From Plantago elongata (lineage: Eukaryota > Streptophyta > Magnoliopsida > Lamiales > Plantaginaceae): a stretch of DNA of 30,601 nucleotides. The stretch is from the NCBI GenBank assembly GCA_036897095.1, contig JAYMSP010001589.1:1-30601 (forward strand). Reading direction: 5' to 3'. Position numbers and translations under genes: made by a program. Under the pieces are notes generated by a model, which searched no databases, was not told the DNA's origin, and saw only the letters and a program-made list of their open reading frames with translations. Position 1 is the first letter of the stretch, and the number at the start of each line of letters is the position of its first letter. This document shows positions 11,386 to 22,251 of this stretch, piece after piece.

Positions 11386-13033
11386 ATGAAGAAGATGACA
11401 ATCATACTGCCAATTTTTATAATAATTCTGTCCCATTTCCCGTCACGAAATCCTGCTGATGCTACTCCAATTGTTCCTGCACTGTATGTTTTTGGTGATT
11501 CTTTGGTAGACAACGGGAACAATAACCTCTTGCCAACACTGGTTAAAGCCAATTTTCAACCATACGGGATGGATTTCGAACAAGGGGCTACCGGAAGATT
11601 CACTAATGGAAAAACTGTCGCGGATTTCATTGGTGACGCTTTATTTCTTCCCGCTTCCTTAGTCCAGTTTAATTGTTATTATAAGAACAACGTAATTTAA
11701 ACTGCAAGGGGTTCTGATTGTTTAATTTCTCTTTCGAGCAGCGGATTATCTTGGACTTCCGTATTCTCCTCCATACTTGAGTATCATGCGAGCAATGCTT
11801 ATGCCGGACCAATTAACAGGGTTGAATTTCGCCTCAGGTTCGTGTGGAATTCTTCCAGAAACAGGAAGTTACTTGGTAAGATCAATACCGTTGCAAATAA
11901 TCATGTTCATTTCATCATTTGCGGCATTTCCAAGGGCAGTCTGCTTTTCTGTTCTTGTGGTACTGTTGTAAACAAGTACTGTATTCATATCTGACCGATG
12001 TAATGTCAGCCTAAATTTTGTTGTCCTTTATCCTGTATTGCGGCGTTTAAGTGTCGCAGTTGTTGAAAAATATTTTTTTTGCGACAGAGTTTATAATCTG
12101 TTGGTTTCGCAGGGAAGATGTCTAAATTTTCCGGAGCAAGTAAACTTCTTTGAGAGAATAGTGAAGAACGATTTGCCTGTGCACTACAAAAATCCAGAGG
12201 AGCTATCAAAATATTTGTCGAAATCGCTGTATTTGATTTCGATAGGAAGCAACGATTACATTGTCAATTACGTTGACTCTGAAAACTACGACTCCAGCAG
12301 GCGTTACACCCCTGAATCATTTGCCGAACTTCTCGTCCAGCACCTCTCCCTGCAACTTCAGGTCACATGACGCATCAGAAACTCTGTTTCATTTTTGCCA
12401 AGTGCATATAATGCGGTGCAATAAATCCATTTGTTTTTTATTTCATTTTGTTTGAGTGCAGAGACTATACTATCTTGGAGCAAGAAAGGTAATTGTTTTC
12501 GAGGTTGGTCCAGTGGGATGTATTCCATCCCTTTCTACGGAGTTTAAGCATAGTGGACGTTGCAACGAAGATATTAATCAGCTTGCTGTTCTGTTCAACA
12601 ATCAGCTTTACCCGATGCTGCAGAGTTTAACATCGATGCTTAATGGCTCAGACTTTATTCTTGGCCATGTTTACCCTCTTAGTTATGATGCCATTGTCAA
12701 TCCATCTAATCATGGTCACATTTTCTATATCCTAATTACACATTCGAGGTTAAGGCCGCCAACAAAAACGTTTAACTTCATTCACAGTATTCTTTTTCTC
12801 TTGTTTTAGGTCTGATTGATTCAAGTGACCCATGTTGTGTAACATGGTTAAATGGAACCGCGACCTGCATTCCAGAGATTGCACCACTAGCATGCAGAAA
12901 TGCACGCGGATACTACTTTTGGGATGGTTACCATCTGACAGAAACCATATATGGCAATGTTGCATCTTTATGCTTTAATGGCTCTTCTATCTGCGTACCA
13001 AAAAACATTCAAGACTTGGTCTCTCAACTCTGA
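11386..13033 (+). CDS. GDSL esterase/lipase, third tandem copy
   Basis: Exons: 11386-11632, 11742-11875, 12113-12361, 12462-12714, 12810-13033; 368 residues. A hydrophobic N-terminus (residues 4-17) followed by a short polar stretch gives a signal peptide. SGNH blocks: [11 protein letters not shown] with Ser39, [19 protein letters not shown], and FWDGYHLTE with Asp333 and His336; all catalytic residues are present. An in-frame TTG just before the ATG is not used as the start. The last three exons (249, 253 and 224 nt) have exactly the lengths seen in the two upstream copies, and exon 2 (134 nt) equals that of copy 1. It ends 489 bases before the stop of the convergent peptide gene. Predicted to be a secreted ester hydrolase, substrate unknown. 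Confidence 0.95.
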
Positions 13034-13107
13034 AGATGTAAAACTCACTCGATATTGTGGTTCAACATGTTTCTGAAATTTCTACAAAAGGATATATGGT
13101 TGTGAGT

Positions 13108-13113
13108 AATAAA
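13108..13113 (+). terminator. Candidate poly(A) signal AATAAA, lipase copy 3
   Basis: AATAAA in the context gagtAATAAAgatc lies about 75 bases downstream of the lipase stop codon, in the convergent intergenic region. Confidence 0.5.
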
Positions 13114-13521
13114 GATCGCCTGCTATCATCTGAGTGAAGATGATCATAATGTATGTCTTTGGTTGTAATTATTAACATACAGATTGTACAGTAGTGATAT
13201 TGCAATAAAATCTTGATGATTCAGAATGCCTTCTAGCTTCATTCGAAAGGGAAAAAAAGAAGAAGATATATTATTGAAATGTTGAAAGTTCATTAATATT
13301 AAGAACACGCGTGTATTGATATCACAAACAGAAAAGAAAGAAAAGCTTTCTGTACTTCTAAACATCACATTACATGCTAATAAACTAACAAAACACTACA
13401 TATATAGAGTAATACTGTCTGTAAGGTAAGACTTCACTAGATCACAAAATTGTGAAAGCTATACCTCTATAGTTTTTGTTTTTTTTTTTCACTAGAAATT
13501 ATTACATAAATGCATCAGTAA
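13114..13521. other. Convergent intergenic region between lipase copy 3 and the peptide gene
   Basis: This stretch lies between two genes that converge and should hold the ends of both 3' UTRs. It contains short A-rich and T-rich runs. Open frames in it have no recognisable motif. Confidence 0.5.
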
Positions 13522-14323
13522 TCAGTGCTTCCTTGGTTCACCATTGTGAATAGGTGACCTTCGTCTAGCCTGTGGCTTGCCAGGACTGTAGTCCTTACGC
13601 ATCAGGTTAGCAACTTCATCAGCTGCCTCAAGCCACTTAGCTGAGTGATCATCACTATGATCATGACCATGTACTTCTGCAGCTGGTTCATCGTTTCCTG
13701 TAATTGAAAAACACAGATTGTTCATCTCAAGTGTCAAGAAGATATCTTGCTGAAATAAACACGATAATTTCTGTTTTTACCTGAAACGTTTTGTGTATTC
13801 TCATCAAGTCCTAGCAACATTTTTCTCCCACCAATATCGATTTTTCTTGCATTAGCATTCAAACAATTATCCTGCACCAAGTAAGACATAATTATTTGTT
13901 TGTTCCACATGTTCCTTAATAAATACATACAATACTATCCCTTGTGCATTCTCTAAAACGTGCTTTAATGTGTCGTGCAATGGACTGATGTATGCAACGT
14001 ACACTGCATTAAAGCACCCATGGTTATTACACGTAAAGGTTTTCTCCGTGGCTTACATTGTGAAAGAGGACATAGTTTCTTGTGAGGCTCCTAACACCCC
14101 TTATCCATTTTAACACGCTTCCATTTCCTGTACAAAAAACCACCAAAGTATAATGTTTAGTGCAAAAAAGAGGGTTCATAAAATGTACTAACAATCAAAT
14201 AACCTGCAGAGGAACAAGAACAGAAATATTTGAACCTTCATGGACATCTGCAGTAGAATATTGAACAGCAAGCAAAAGGATTATGACGTTAACCAATAAT
14301 CTTGCATAACTTGTAGACGCCAT
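13522..14323 (-). CDS. Precursor of an RGF/GLV/CLEL-type secreted signalling peptide, 3 exons
   Basis: Exons in coding order: 14323-14204, 13871-13781, 13697-13522; all junctions are GT-AG and in frame, giving 128 residues. The N-terminus is a signal peptide (about residues 1-25, cleavage near ADV). The middle has a GGRKMLL stretch and a His/Asp-rich run. Near the C-terminus is KDYSPGKPQARRRSPIHN. Asp-Tyr is the sulfation motif used by tyrosylprotein sulfotransferase, and the PIHN end is typical of root meristem growth factor (GOLVEN/CLEL) peptides, which signal through RGI receptor kinases in meristem maintenance and gravitropism. I chose the ATG at 14323 over one at 14380 because the signal peptide follows directly and the TATA box predicts a transcript start close to 14380. 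Oddities: 17 residues from DY to HN against about 13 in the family, and a six-residue tail (GEPRKH) after HN. Family call is from motifs only. Confidence 0.8.
14057..14127 (-). other. Possible frame-breaking cassette exon inside intron 1 of the peptide gene
   Basis: On the minus strand this 71-nt segment has a T-rich tract and TACAG acceptor before it and a good GTAAGC donor after it. Included after exon 1 it would hit TAA after five codons. Skipping it gives the intact precursor, so it is either a chance pair of splice sites or a cassette that would send transcripts to decay. Confidence 0.25.
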
Positions 14324-14412
14324 TCGTGAGTTTTCTGATTTCTTCTTGAAAGACTTTCTTTTTCTTGAAATGTTTATCAAGTGAATAGAGGAAGAAAAGA
14401 AGTTAGAATGTG

Positions 14413-14421
14413 GGCTTATAT
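14413..14421 (-). promoter_or_regulatory. TATA box of the RGF-like peptide gene
   Basis: The minus strand reads CTCTATATAAGCCC here, a strong plant TATA box. It lies about 90-100 bases upstream of the ATG at 14323 and predicts a transcript start near 14385. Confidence 0.6.
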
Positions 14422-15518
14422 AGAGTTCAAGACCAGAGTCAAACCTAGGGTTCCAACAGCTAGCCTAGTTCTTCTCAAATCAACTTTTTTAACTTAGTGT
14501 TCTCTGCCTACAAACAGGACATTGGACTACTCAAACATTAAAATAGTGTTGAACACAAGTGATGTACTGATCAAGAAATCAGATGATACTTAACAAGATG
14601 CATGCTTGTATGACACAATCTATTTTCACTGGCTTACAAAAACGAATATGCTAATTACGAGGTGTCTAAGTCGGTGTCATGAATGGGATGACCGAATTGT
14701 TTCCTGAATGTTTGCGATTTTGACTCCATCAGCATCTGCTATGAATGACTAATCCGACTTCAACAATTGGAACCAACGTACACTGTCATATATTGTTATC
14801 TATTTCAATCACAATACTCGAGTCGAACATTTTGCTTAAGAATTTCAAACTCAAATCCCTTGCAGGTTATCTATAAGATTAATGTCTGGTCTCTGAAGCA
14901 AAATGTTGTTCAATTTGAAGTAGTCCTGGAATCATCAATCAGAATAAGAAGCTTAGGGGGGCATTTTGCATTTAACCCATGAAAACTAGTGATAGTTGAT
15001 TCTTGTGAAGTTGAATAAAGAAACTCAATGTATACACTAGTAGTCAGTGATGGTTGCAAGTTGAGACAAACAAGGAATATTGAAATCCAGAGAAAAAACA
15101 TGAGCATGAAATCAAGAGCTTTAGGAACGTGGGCTATTGGAAATTCTTACATAGAAGTGCTAAATCTCTTCTTTTTCACAATTTGAGGACACTTTTTAAA
15201 GTTGCCGGTTTGGTACTTGGTCTGTGGTTTTCCAGTGGTTCTATCTTGATATCAGTGTGAATGGTGACTGGTGAGGCTAAACGTCGGTTTCATCAGCTTA
15301 TTCTAATTTCTTTTACTGCTATTATAATGGCAACTTCATTAAAACTTATACACAAGGAATATTCTGGTCCCGGCTAGCGTAGCACTTTTCAAAAGGTAGC
15401 ATTTTTCAAGTTTTTCTAGCCATCTTTATAACCCAAAATCCCAAAACTTGTTCAAGAGGTGGCAAGCCCTGAATTGGACACAGCCAAACATCACTGTTCA
15501 GTATCATAATGAAAATGA

Positions 15519-15621
15519 ACAAGCTATTATTTCATACACCCCAAAGTACGGAAACAATTTTTTATTTACTATTCTTTCGTTAAATTTAACAAGGTATTAC
15601 TTCATACATCCCAACGTAGTA
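15519..15621. repeat. Imperfect direct repeat, 70-bp spacing
   Basis: A ~30-base segment at 15519-15548 starting acaagctattatttcataca recurs at 15589-15618 as acaaggtattacttcataca with about five differences. No function is apparent. Confidence 0.5.
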
Positions 15622-16919
15622 TCAATGGGTCTATACAAGATCATTAACCATGATCAATATTGTATTGTATAGGAGTTAGGAGAGGGACTATGTTGCGGCT
15701 TAACATAAAATTACCAAGATCAACTTCAAAGGAAACGTGCCTTATGAGAAATGAGTTTAGCAAGTTGAACGTTCTTCTCATGATCGATCATCTAGTATGG
15801 AGACATATCCCTTGTCTAAATTGGGGGATCGCTCACTGGGTCAACAAGCAGATGTCGTTATTTGTAACGCAGGATTGCTATGTCAAAATCATTTTATTGT
15901 GTGTCGTTAGCATGAATTTCCCCGTCTCAATTTGTATGTACTGGGTCAATTCTTTCCAAACTAATTAGGCTGGGCTAGCTAAAGTAAATTACGGACCAAC
16001 CCAAAATATGGGCCTAGCTATCTTTCAGCTTTCTGTGATCCATGACGTTTTTCCATTTTTAGCCAGGAAGAACTTCCATAATGGCAGCAGATTTTTAAGT
16101 AGCTCTTTTAATTATTTTTCTCTCTGTCAAGTGGTTGTAAATTTTAATGGCAATAAAACGCACCCATGATTATTCTGTTCATAAATGTGTTCACGCCAGC
16201 CACATTTTCAAGTTTGTAAATGGTGGGTTGGTTGGTAATGATTTGAATCCTTGAAGTATATATGTACACAAGTTGCTCCAAGGGATGACTATCTTTAATC
16301 CAACTATCTAACGAGTAACGACAATGAAATTGCAATCATCAAACTACTTATCTCATCAAGCAATGGTCAACAATTTCAATCATTATGTAATTATTAATTA
16401 AAATCAAGATAGTGTTAGTATGTTTTTCAAAAATAATAATTTTTAAGTACCAAAAGATAGTCACACAGTGCTTTTACATTTCCGTGGCAGTTTTGTGTTT
16501 ACATTCACAAAAACACCGAATGTCACCATTTCCATTTCGTCGAATGTCCACCAATCAATCTACAATATTGTTCTACAATACCTACTTCAATCACACACAT
16601 GCTACTATCACGCAAATAGATACTTGAGTTAAGCCAGTAATCAACATAATTACATTTTATGGATGTCCCATCATACTTCTGAAACTGCTAGTGTCATTTA
16701 TATTTATAACACTACAATCGATTCCTCACTCAATATGACTCTTGCAGATCCCCATCCAAAATCATAATATAGCATGTATCAAACTTACTACACCAGAAAA
16801 AAAACACATCGCACTAACTCGACAACTCCACTAATTCATAATAAAAATCATGTAAACCTGCAATCGCTTCAATAAAGCATGAAAGTTACTACATATAGTC
16901 CTACTATCTCAATCGTCCC

Positions 16920-17023
16920 GTATAACTTACAAAAATCTCACATTCTCGTATTCGTATCGGAGCAACAAAACGTTTAACTTTCAAAAATCTTGCATCTACA
17001 TGTTCATGCCGGAGCAACAAATA
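16920..17023. repeat. Degenerate 52-bp tandem repeat, two copies
   Basis: Two adjacent 52-base units begin at 16920 and 16972. They share gt-taactt, caaaaatct and cggagcaacaaa blocks, about three-quarters identical by eye. A third partial start (gtataacttac) appears at 17034. It lies upstream of the hydrolase gene. Confidence 0.55.
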
Positions 17024-17160
17024 TATAATCGACGTATAACTTACTACAATTTTATGTCCGTATATTATTGTAATATAGATTAGATCCACATGGGCCCACA
17101 CCAACCTGATTCTAGTTGGCGGAGTAGTACTTTCTAGTGTGGAATTGCAGTAACACACAG

Positions 17161-17436
17161 AGTCATTAGTGAGGAATTTAAAAACCCGGACGTACACTCC
17201 GACCAATATCATTACCTCTGTCACACGTGCCACCTTCCTATTTTACGCCGGAAATTCCTCCTCTTTCCTTCTTCATACAATTTTCCTCGAATTTCTGTAT
17301 CTCAATTTCTCAATTTCCACAAATTACTTGCTTTTATTTCCAAAAAGGATCAATTTCCAATTGGGAAAGGACTAATTTCGAATTGTGTTTCCAATTACCC
17401 GATCAATTTCGATTCTTGCCAATAGATTAGGTTAGA
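17161..17436 (+). promoter_or_regulatory. Probable promoter/5' leader of the ABHD17-like hydrolase gene
   Basis: The + strand is rich in pyrimidine runs (cctcctctttccttc, ttcctcgaatttc) before the start codon at 17437. I see no convincing TATA box, so this may be a TATA-less, Y-patch type promoter. Confidence 0.4.
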
Positions 17437-19290
17437 ATGGGGGCGGTGACGTCATCCATGGCAGCGAGGTTCGCTTTCTTCCCGCCGGATCCCGCGTCGT
17501 ACGGCGTGGCGGCGGACGGGGACAAGCTGAGGATGACGGAGGTGGCTGAGAAGGAAAACGTCGACGTTTTGAAGGTGAAGACGAAAAGGGGGACGGAGAT
17601 CGTGGCTTTGTATGTGAGGAATCCTGCGGCGAAGCTCACGCTGCTCTACTCGCATGGTAATGCTGCTGATCTGGGCCAGATGTATGATCTCTTCAGTGAG
17701 CTCAGTCTCCATCTCAGAGTCAACTTGATGGGGTAAATTAGCTTTCGTTACTGTGTTTCCTTGTTTGTTGTTTGTTTTGATAGTTAAAGATGTGATTTTT
17801 ATTTGTGTGCTGGTCTAAAACTGGAAATTAGTAGTGGGAGTTGAGTTCTGGTGGTTGCATTTGTTTGTTTAAGGTGCTATGAAGCAGCTGAGGTAGCTGA
17901 TTTCAGTGAAATGGATGGCGAATGATGTGAAAGATGGGTTATTTTTCAATAAGTTAGTTGGTTTAACTTTTTAAATCAGGTAGGTAATAAGTGTTAAGTT
18001 AGAGATTTTGTAACATATAATGTTGGTCAAACTGTCAAATAAGCAGATTAATTAATAAGCTAGATGATAAGGTGATGATGTCTATAGTCTTTATGCACTG
18101 GTTCTGGCATAGTTGCTCTGAACAAAGTAACTGTTGATTGTATCGTATGAAATATGAAAACGAAGTTCGTTAAGAGTTGACAGTATTTACGGCTTCTGAA
18201 TTTTGTTTCTTTTTGCAGATATGATTATTCAGGGTATGGACAATCGACGGGAAAGGTATGGGAGATGTGAAAAATCTTGTTAATTGGTTTTCAAGCATTT
18301 TTGGATGGTATGTTTCTTAGTGTATATTCTGTCGTCTTGTTCTTTTCATAGCCAAGTGAGCAAAATACTTATGCGGATATCGAAGCTGCATTTAAATGTC
18401 TTCAAGATGCTTACGGGGTGAAAGAAGAAGAAATAATTTTGTACGGGCAGTCAGTTGGCAGTGGGCCCACGTTGGATTTGGCATCCCGTTTGGCAAGATT
18501 AAGGGCTGTGGTTCTACATAGTCCAATTAGTTCTGGGCTTCGAGTTATGTATCCAGTAAAGCGCACATATTGGTTTGACATCTATAAGGTAAAACTGTTC
18601 ATTCAACTGAAGTATGTTTCATGGGATCCTACTATAAATTTGTATGTTGACCCATTTATTAATGCACTGACTAATTTCTTTGTTTGATGCAGAATATTGA
18701 TAAAATCCCTTTAGTTCAGTGTCCTGTCTTGGTTATTCATGTAAGTTCTAATGGCCGACTAGTAGTCTATATGATTCTGATGTAGCACATGACCAATTCC
18801 AAGGTTCCTTAGCACGTGTCTCTTGGTTTGACTTCCACAGGGTACAGCAGATGACGTCGTAGATTGTTCACATGGAAAGCAGCTCTGGGAGCTTTGTAAA
18901 GAAAAGTATGAACCATTATGGGTTAAAGGAGGTAATCATTGTGACTTGGAGCTTTACCCGGAGTACATTAAGCACTTGAAGAAGTTCATATTGGCCATTG
19001 AGAAATCCGGTCATCAGAGGAATGGATCACTTACATCTGTGGATCAGTTTGACAATGCTCGCCACAGCACTGATTGCAGACCCAGGCAGAGCGCAGATCA
19101 TAGAGAAAAGTCTAGGTCAAGTACAGACAACAGAGAAAATCCTAGGTTAAGCACAGATCAAAGAGATAAATCCAGAGCAAGCATTGATAGGAGAGAAAGA
19201 TCAAAAAAGAGCATTGATTTTGGTGATAAACCCATTTCAGAACAGCCAGAGCGACCAAGAAACAGCATTGATCGGTTGGTTTTCGATTAG
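17437..19290 (+). CDS. ABHD17-like alpha/beta hydrolase with Ser/Arg repeat tail, 5 exons
   Basis: Exons: 17437-17732, 18219-18255, 18352-18588, 18693-18740, 18841-19290; 355 residues, GT-AG introns throughout. The hydrolase fold shows [15 protein letters not shown] (oxyanion HGN), [12 protein letters not shown], nucleophile elbow GQSVGSG (Ser145), acid GTADDVVD (Asp210) and base GGNHCDLE (His239). Animal ABHD17 enzymes remove palmitate from membrane proteins; that activity is only inferred here. The N-terminus MGAVTSS fits N-myristoylation (Gly2, Ser6), so the protein is probably anchored on the cytosolic side of membranes. Unlike the animal enzymes there is no N-terminal Cys cluster. After the domain (about residue 265) comes a hydrophilic tail with R-x-S-[TAI]-D units, four successive serines being spaced exactly ten residues apart. 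Exon 1 is clearly more GC-rich than its surroundings. Confidence 0.93.
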
Positions 19291-19760
19291 ATCTTTGAAA
19301 TTTTCTTTACTTGTGCATACACATGGGCGCACATATATGACAATTTTTGTGTTTGTTTTACTTCACTAATAGTACATGGTATTCAACAAACAAAGACCCC
19401 TAGTTGACTATTTGAATCAATTATGGCAGCTTTGGAGATATGATGAGATCAGCTGTTTTGTGCAATATTGACTGTTTCAAGCCTGTTGGAACTAAGGTCT
19501 GAAGATGATGGGAGGTTAGTTGAATTAGCTAGATGTGCTCAGTTACATTTGTTGTCTGATAGTAGTTAATTTCATTGGGTGTGGGTTGATCTATTTATTT
19601 TCATTTTCCTCAGTTTCATGTTCAGGGTGTCATAGAGATTGTTTGAAGTAGGCAGAAAATGTATCTTGATTCTTTCAGACCCAATAAATTCCTGTTTCTG
19701 TTTTGCTCAAGTGTTTGCTGCCTTTTAATATCTAGTCTTCTTGCACAAGGTTATTATCTT
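19291..19760 (+). other. 3' UTR region of the hydrolase gene
   Basis: Non-coding sequence after the TAG stop. An AATAAA at 19683-19688, about 390 bases downstream, is the first canonical poly(A) signal and a plausible 3' end. Confidence 0.45.
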
Positions 19761-22250
19761 CTAAGAGGAGCGAATGTTGCTTTATATCAGGAGTATTACT
19801 GCGGTTTGCAGTAGTTATTCATTTAATTTGGCTACTTCTTTTAAGAAAGTGCTAGTTGCTTGGAAGTAAAAGCTCTATGCCTTTAGTTCTAGGTATTTGC
19901 ACCTGCTTACATTTGTACTTTCTTTGGAAATTTTTTCCTTTGTGGATAGCTGGTATACAAGTGGCATGATTCACTATACTAAATATATATGTATTCTCAA
20001 TTTCAGACGGGGCTTGTATTAGGATTTTGAGTATTAAGTTGAATACAGGGGTTTGTCTTAAGGCATGGGTAGTCCATAAAATATGGGATGTACTATAGGA
20101 TTTTTCTGGATACATAGCCTTTAGCCAGCCTAGGGCTTCGTGATTCCAAAATCCATGTCTTGGACTGCTTAGGGATTGCTTTGAGTTGTTCTTAGAATGT
20201 TCATCGGTCAAACCTAAAAATTATCAGCAAGCCTTTATTAAGAGTTTTCCCAAGACATAATGAAAAGCAGCCTTTTTTTTTTTTTGAAGCCGCAATAAAC
20301 TTTATTATTGATATTACCACCAAAGTACTCCGAGCATAAGAAATGTCAACCAAGATACAGTACAGAGAACTCATGCAGTCATGCCTTCTGGGTAATGATC
20401 CCAACGCCATCCCTTTATATCTATAGTCCCAGACAATATTATCCCCGCTTGATACTGTAAATTAGGATATATGTGCCGTTACACACTTACACTTGGTTGG
20501 GTGGTGATGTGGTTTCCCTGATGTTCAGGAAGACTTCACAAAAATGAATCGGTCACAAATAAATTTGAAAATGAGCCATCTTTTTTTCTTCTTACTGGAA
20601 CGACCGACCAAATGGCACAGGACATTACTGTTCGTGTATATATGTATAGCCAAAGAGACGACTTGCCACTTCAGATAGTGCACATACATATTTCTTGCAA
20701 TTTTTAACAGCATACTCCTATAATTTATTATACTTTTTATTTGCTGTCAAGTTGTGTCTGTCAGGTCTGTAGCTTTCCAAGTGAAGAAGGCTAAGAAGCA
20801 TCTAGGTTTCATCCCCAATTTTTTGTATGTTTTCTACTCGGAATGAACTAGGTGGACTCCTGTATGGCGGGCCTTTTCATTTTGGCTAATTTATGTTCAT
20901 AATGTCTCTGTGCCATCTTCTAAGACGTGTATCATACAGCCTAAGAATATACTATACTATTATCATGTGTATGGCCTGGTCATCTTTGATGATTTCTCAA
21001 CTCATCGTCTCACTTTTCATTTGCGGTTAATATGGGACATTGCTAGTTCTCTGTTCTATCATCATCAGAAGGAAAAGAAAACCTCAATACTTAATTAATC
21101 ACATGCAGTTTGCACACTGCTAGCAAATGACTAGCTATTGCCACTAGTTCTTCAGCATGGATGAATAGTTTCTTCAGTCCGTTTGGAGAACTTTGGACAG
21201 GGTTCAAATCGAATGTTATTTTTGCGGTCTTGGAGCCTGGCTGTCAGCAGTATATCGGAATGGGTAAACAGACTCATTATGGATGAATAGCTGAGTAATA
21301 GTCAACATATAATGTGCTTAAAAAACGTGCAAAACTCAAACTTAAATCCAGAATGAACTCAGATCTAGCCGAATAGGCAATCTGTAATCATTAATCAATA
21401 ATCAACTACTTGTGGTACAAGTGAATTGACGGATCCTGTTTTATAGTTGTACTATTCTATCTGCAGTCGCTCAAATTCATTGAAGAAATACCAGAGTTCT
21501 CTACTTTTCGTACTACCATGTGGCTGTGATTTATGTGTATCGGTGATCAGTTCTGTATAAAACTGAGTGTAGGTATGTTCAACAGTCTTATATTTTGGCT
21601 GCATCACGTATTGAAGTCAGAATGGAAATGCAGCACGATGTAGAAGATGTGTATGCATTACAAATAAACGACATCTCATTTAAAAGCTCGAACTCGTATC
21701 TTAATTACTTTAAAAATAACATCGTATATATTAGACTTATCCTAACAGCATCTCGCTTAAACTTACTAGTATATTGTAAGAATATGCGTGAAGCAGAATA
21801 TATTGACACTCCCATCGGACATGATTAAAGTCGTAAAATCATTGAAATTAGAACAAGAATAATCACACCCATGCACCCTTTTACAACTATCCATGAGTAC
21901 TAATATTGTGTGACACACTTTTGTATTATTTTAGTCGTTCTTTTGGAGACTACACTATACGCTTTCAATGTTGATAAGATTAGGAACGGTGTAGCAGGGT
22001 CGAAAAATCGTTTAACACTCGTAATGACTAATAATTGACAAAGGAAACATTCAACTCTAAGAGGTAGCTTTATAATTTTCATAACTAGTAAGTACTGTTT
22101 ATGCATAATCACTTTCAAATTTGCTCAGATCTTAGTTTAATAGTCTCTTTCGCCGTCCTTATTTGTGTAACTACTAACTACTAACTACTACGTATTCAAT
22201 TCCCAATAGAATGTAACAAATCATATTTACATTCGTTACTATGCAGATAT
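19761..22250. other. Gene-poor stretch
   Basis: I see no supported gene. Open frames on both strands (for example 19852-20211 minus, 20201-20410 minus, 21595-21828 plus) have no recognisable motif. A 13-base poly(T) run at 20273-20285 is discussed separately. A 7-base unit (taactac) is repeated three times at about 22168-22188. Confidence 0.5.
20273..20400 (-). repeat. Possible retroposed 3' end (poly(A) run on minus strand)
   Basis: Read on the minus strand, an aataaagtttatt stretch is followed closely by an A13 run, the arrangement expected at the 3' end of a retroposed transcript or SINE. I could not find target-site duplications and do not recognise the body. Confidence 0.2.
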
Positions 22251-22251
22251 A

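Larger units (their letters stand above)
14425..17160. other. Gene-poor stretch
   Basis: I recognise no gene in about 2.7 kb. The longest open frames (15448-15672, 15660-15968 and 16904-17233 on the minus strand) lack family motifs and any start or splice context. Two degenerate direct repeats occur (see separate entries). A short stretch near 15840-15870 could encode a DVVxCNAG string like that of short-chain dehydrogenases, but it is too short to call. Confidence 0.5.

Noticed and set aside
14324..14380. Upstream in-frame ATG at 14380 for the peptide precursor
   Set aside because: It would add 19 basic residues before the signal peptide and lies almost at the transcript start predicted from the TATA box.
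15797..15910. Short frame with ADVVICNAGLL, resembling the NAG motif of short-chain dehydrogenases
   Set aside because: Only about 37 codons, with no Rossmann GxxxGxG, no YxxxK motif and no flanking exons; likely chance or too degraded to support.
16904..17233. 109-codon minus-strand frame
   Set aside because: No start context, no recognisable motif, and it lies over the degenerate 52-bp repeats.
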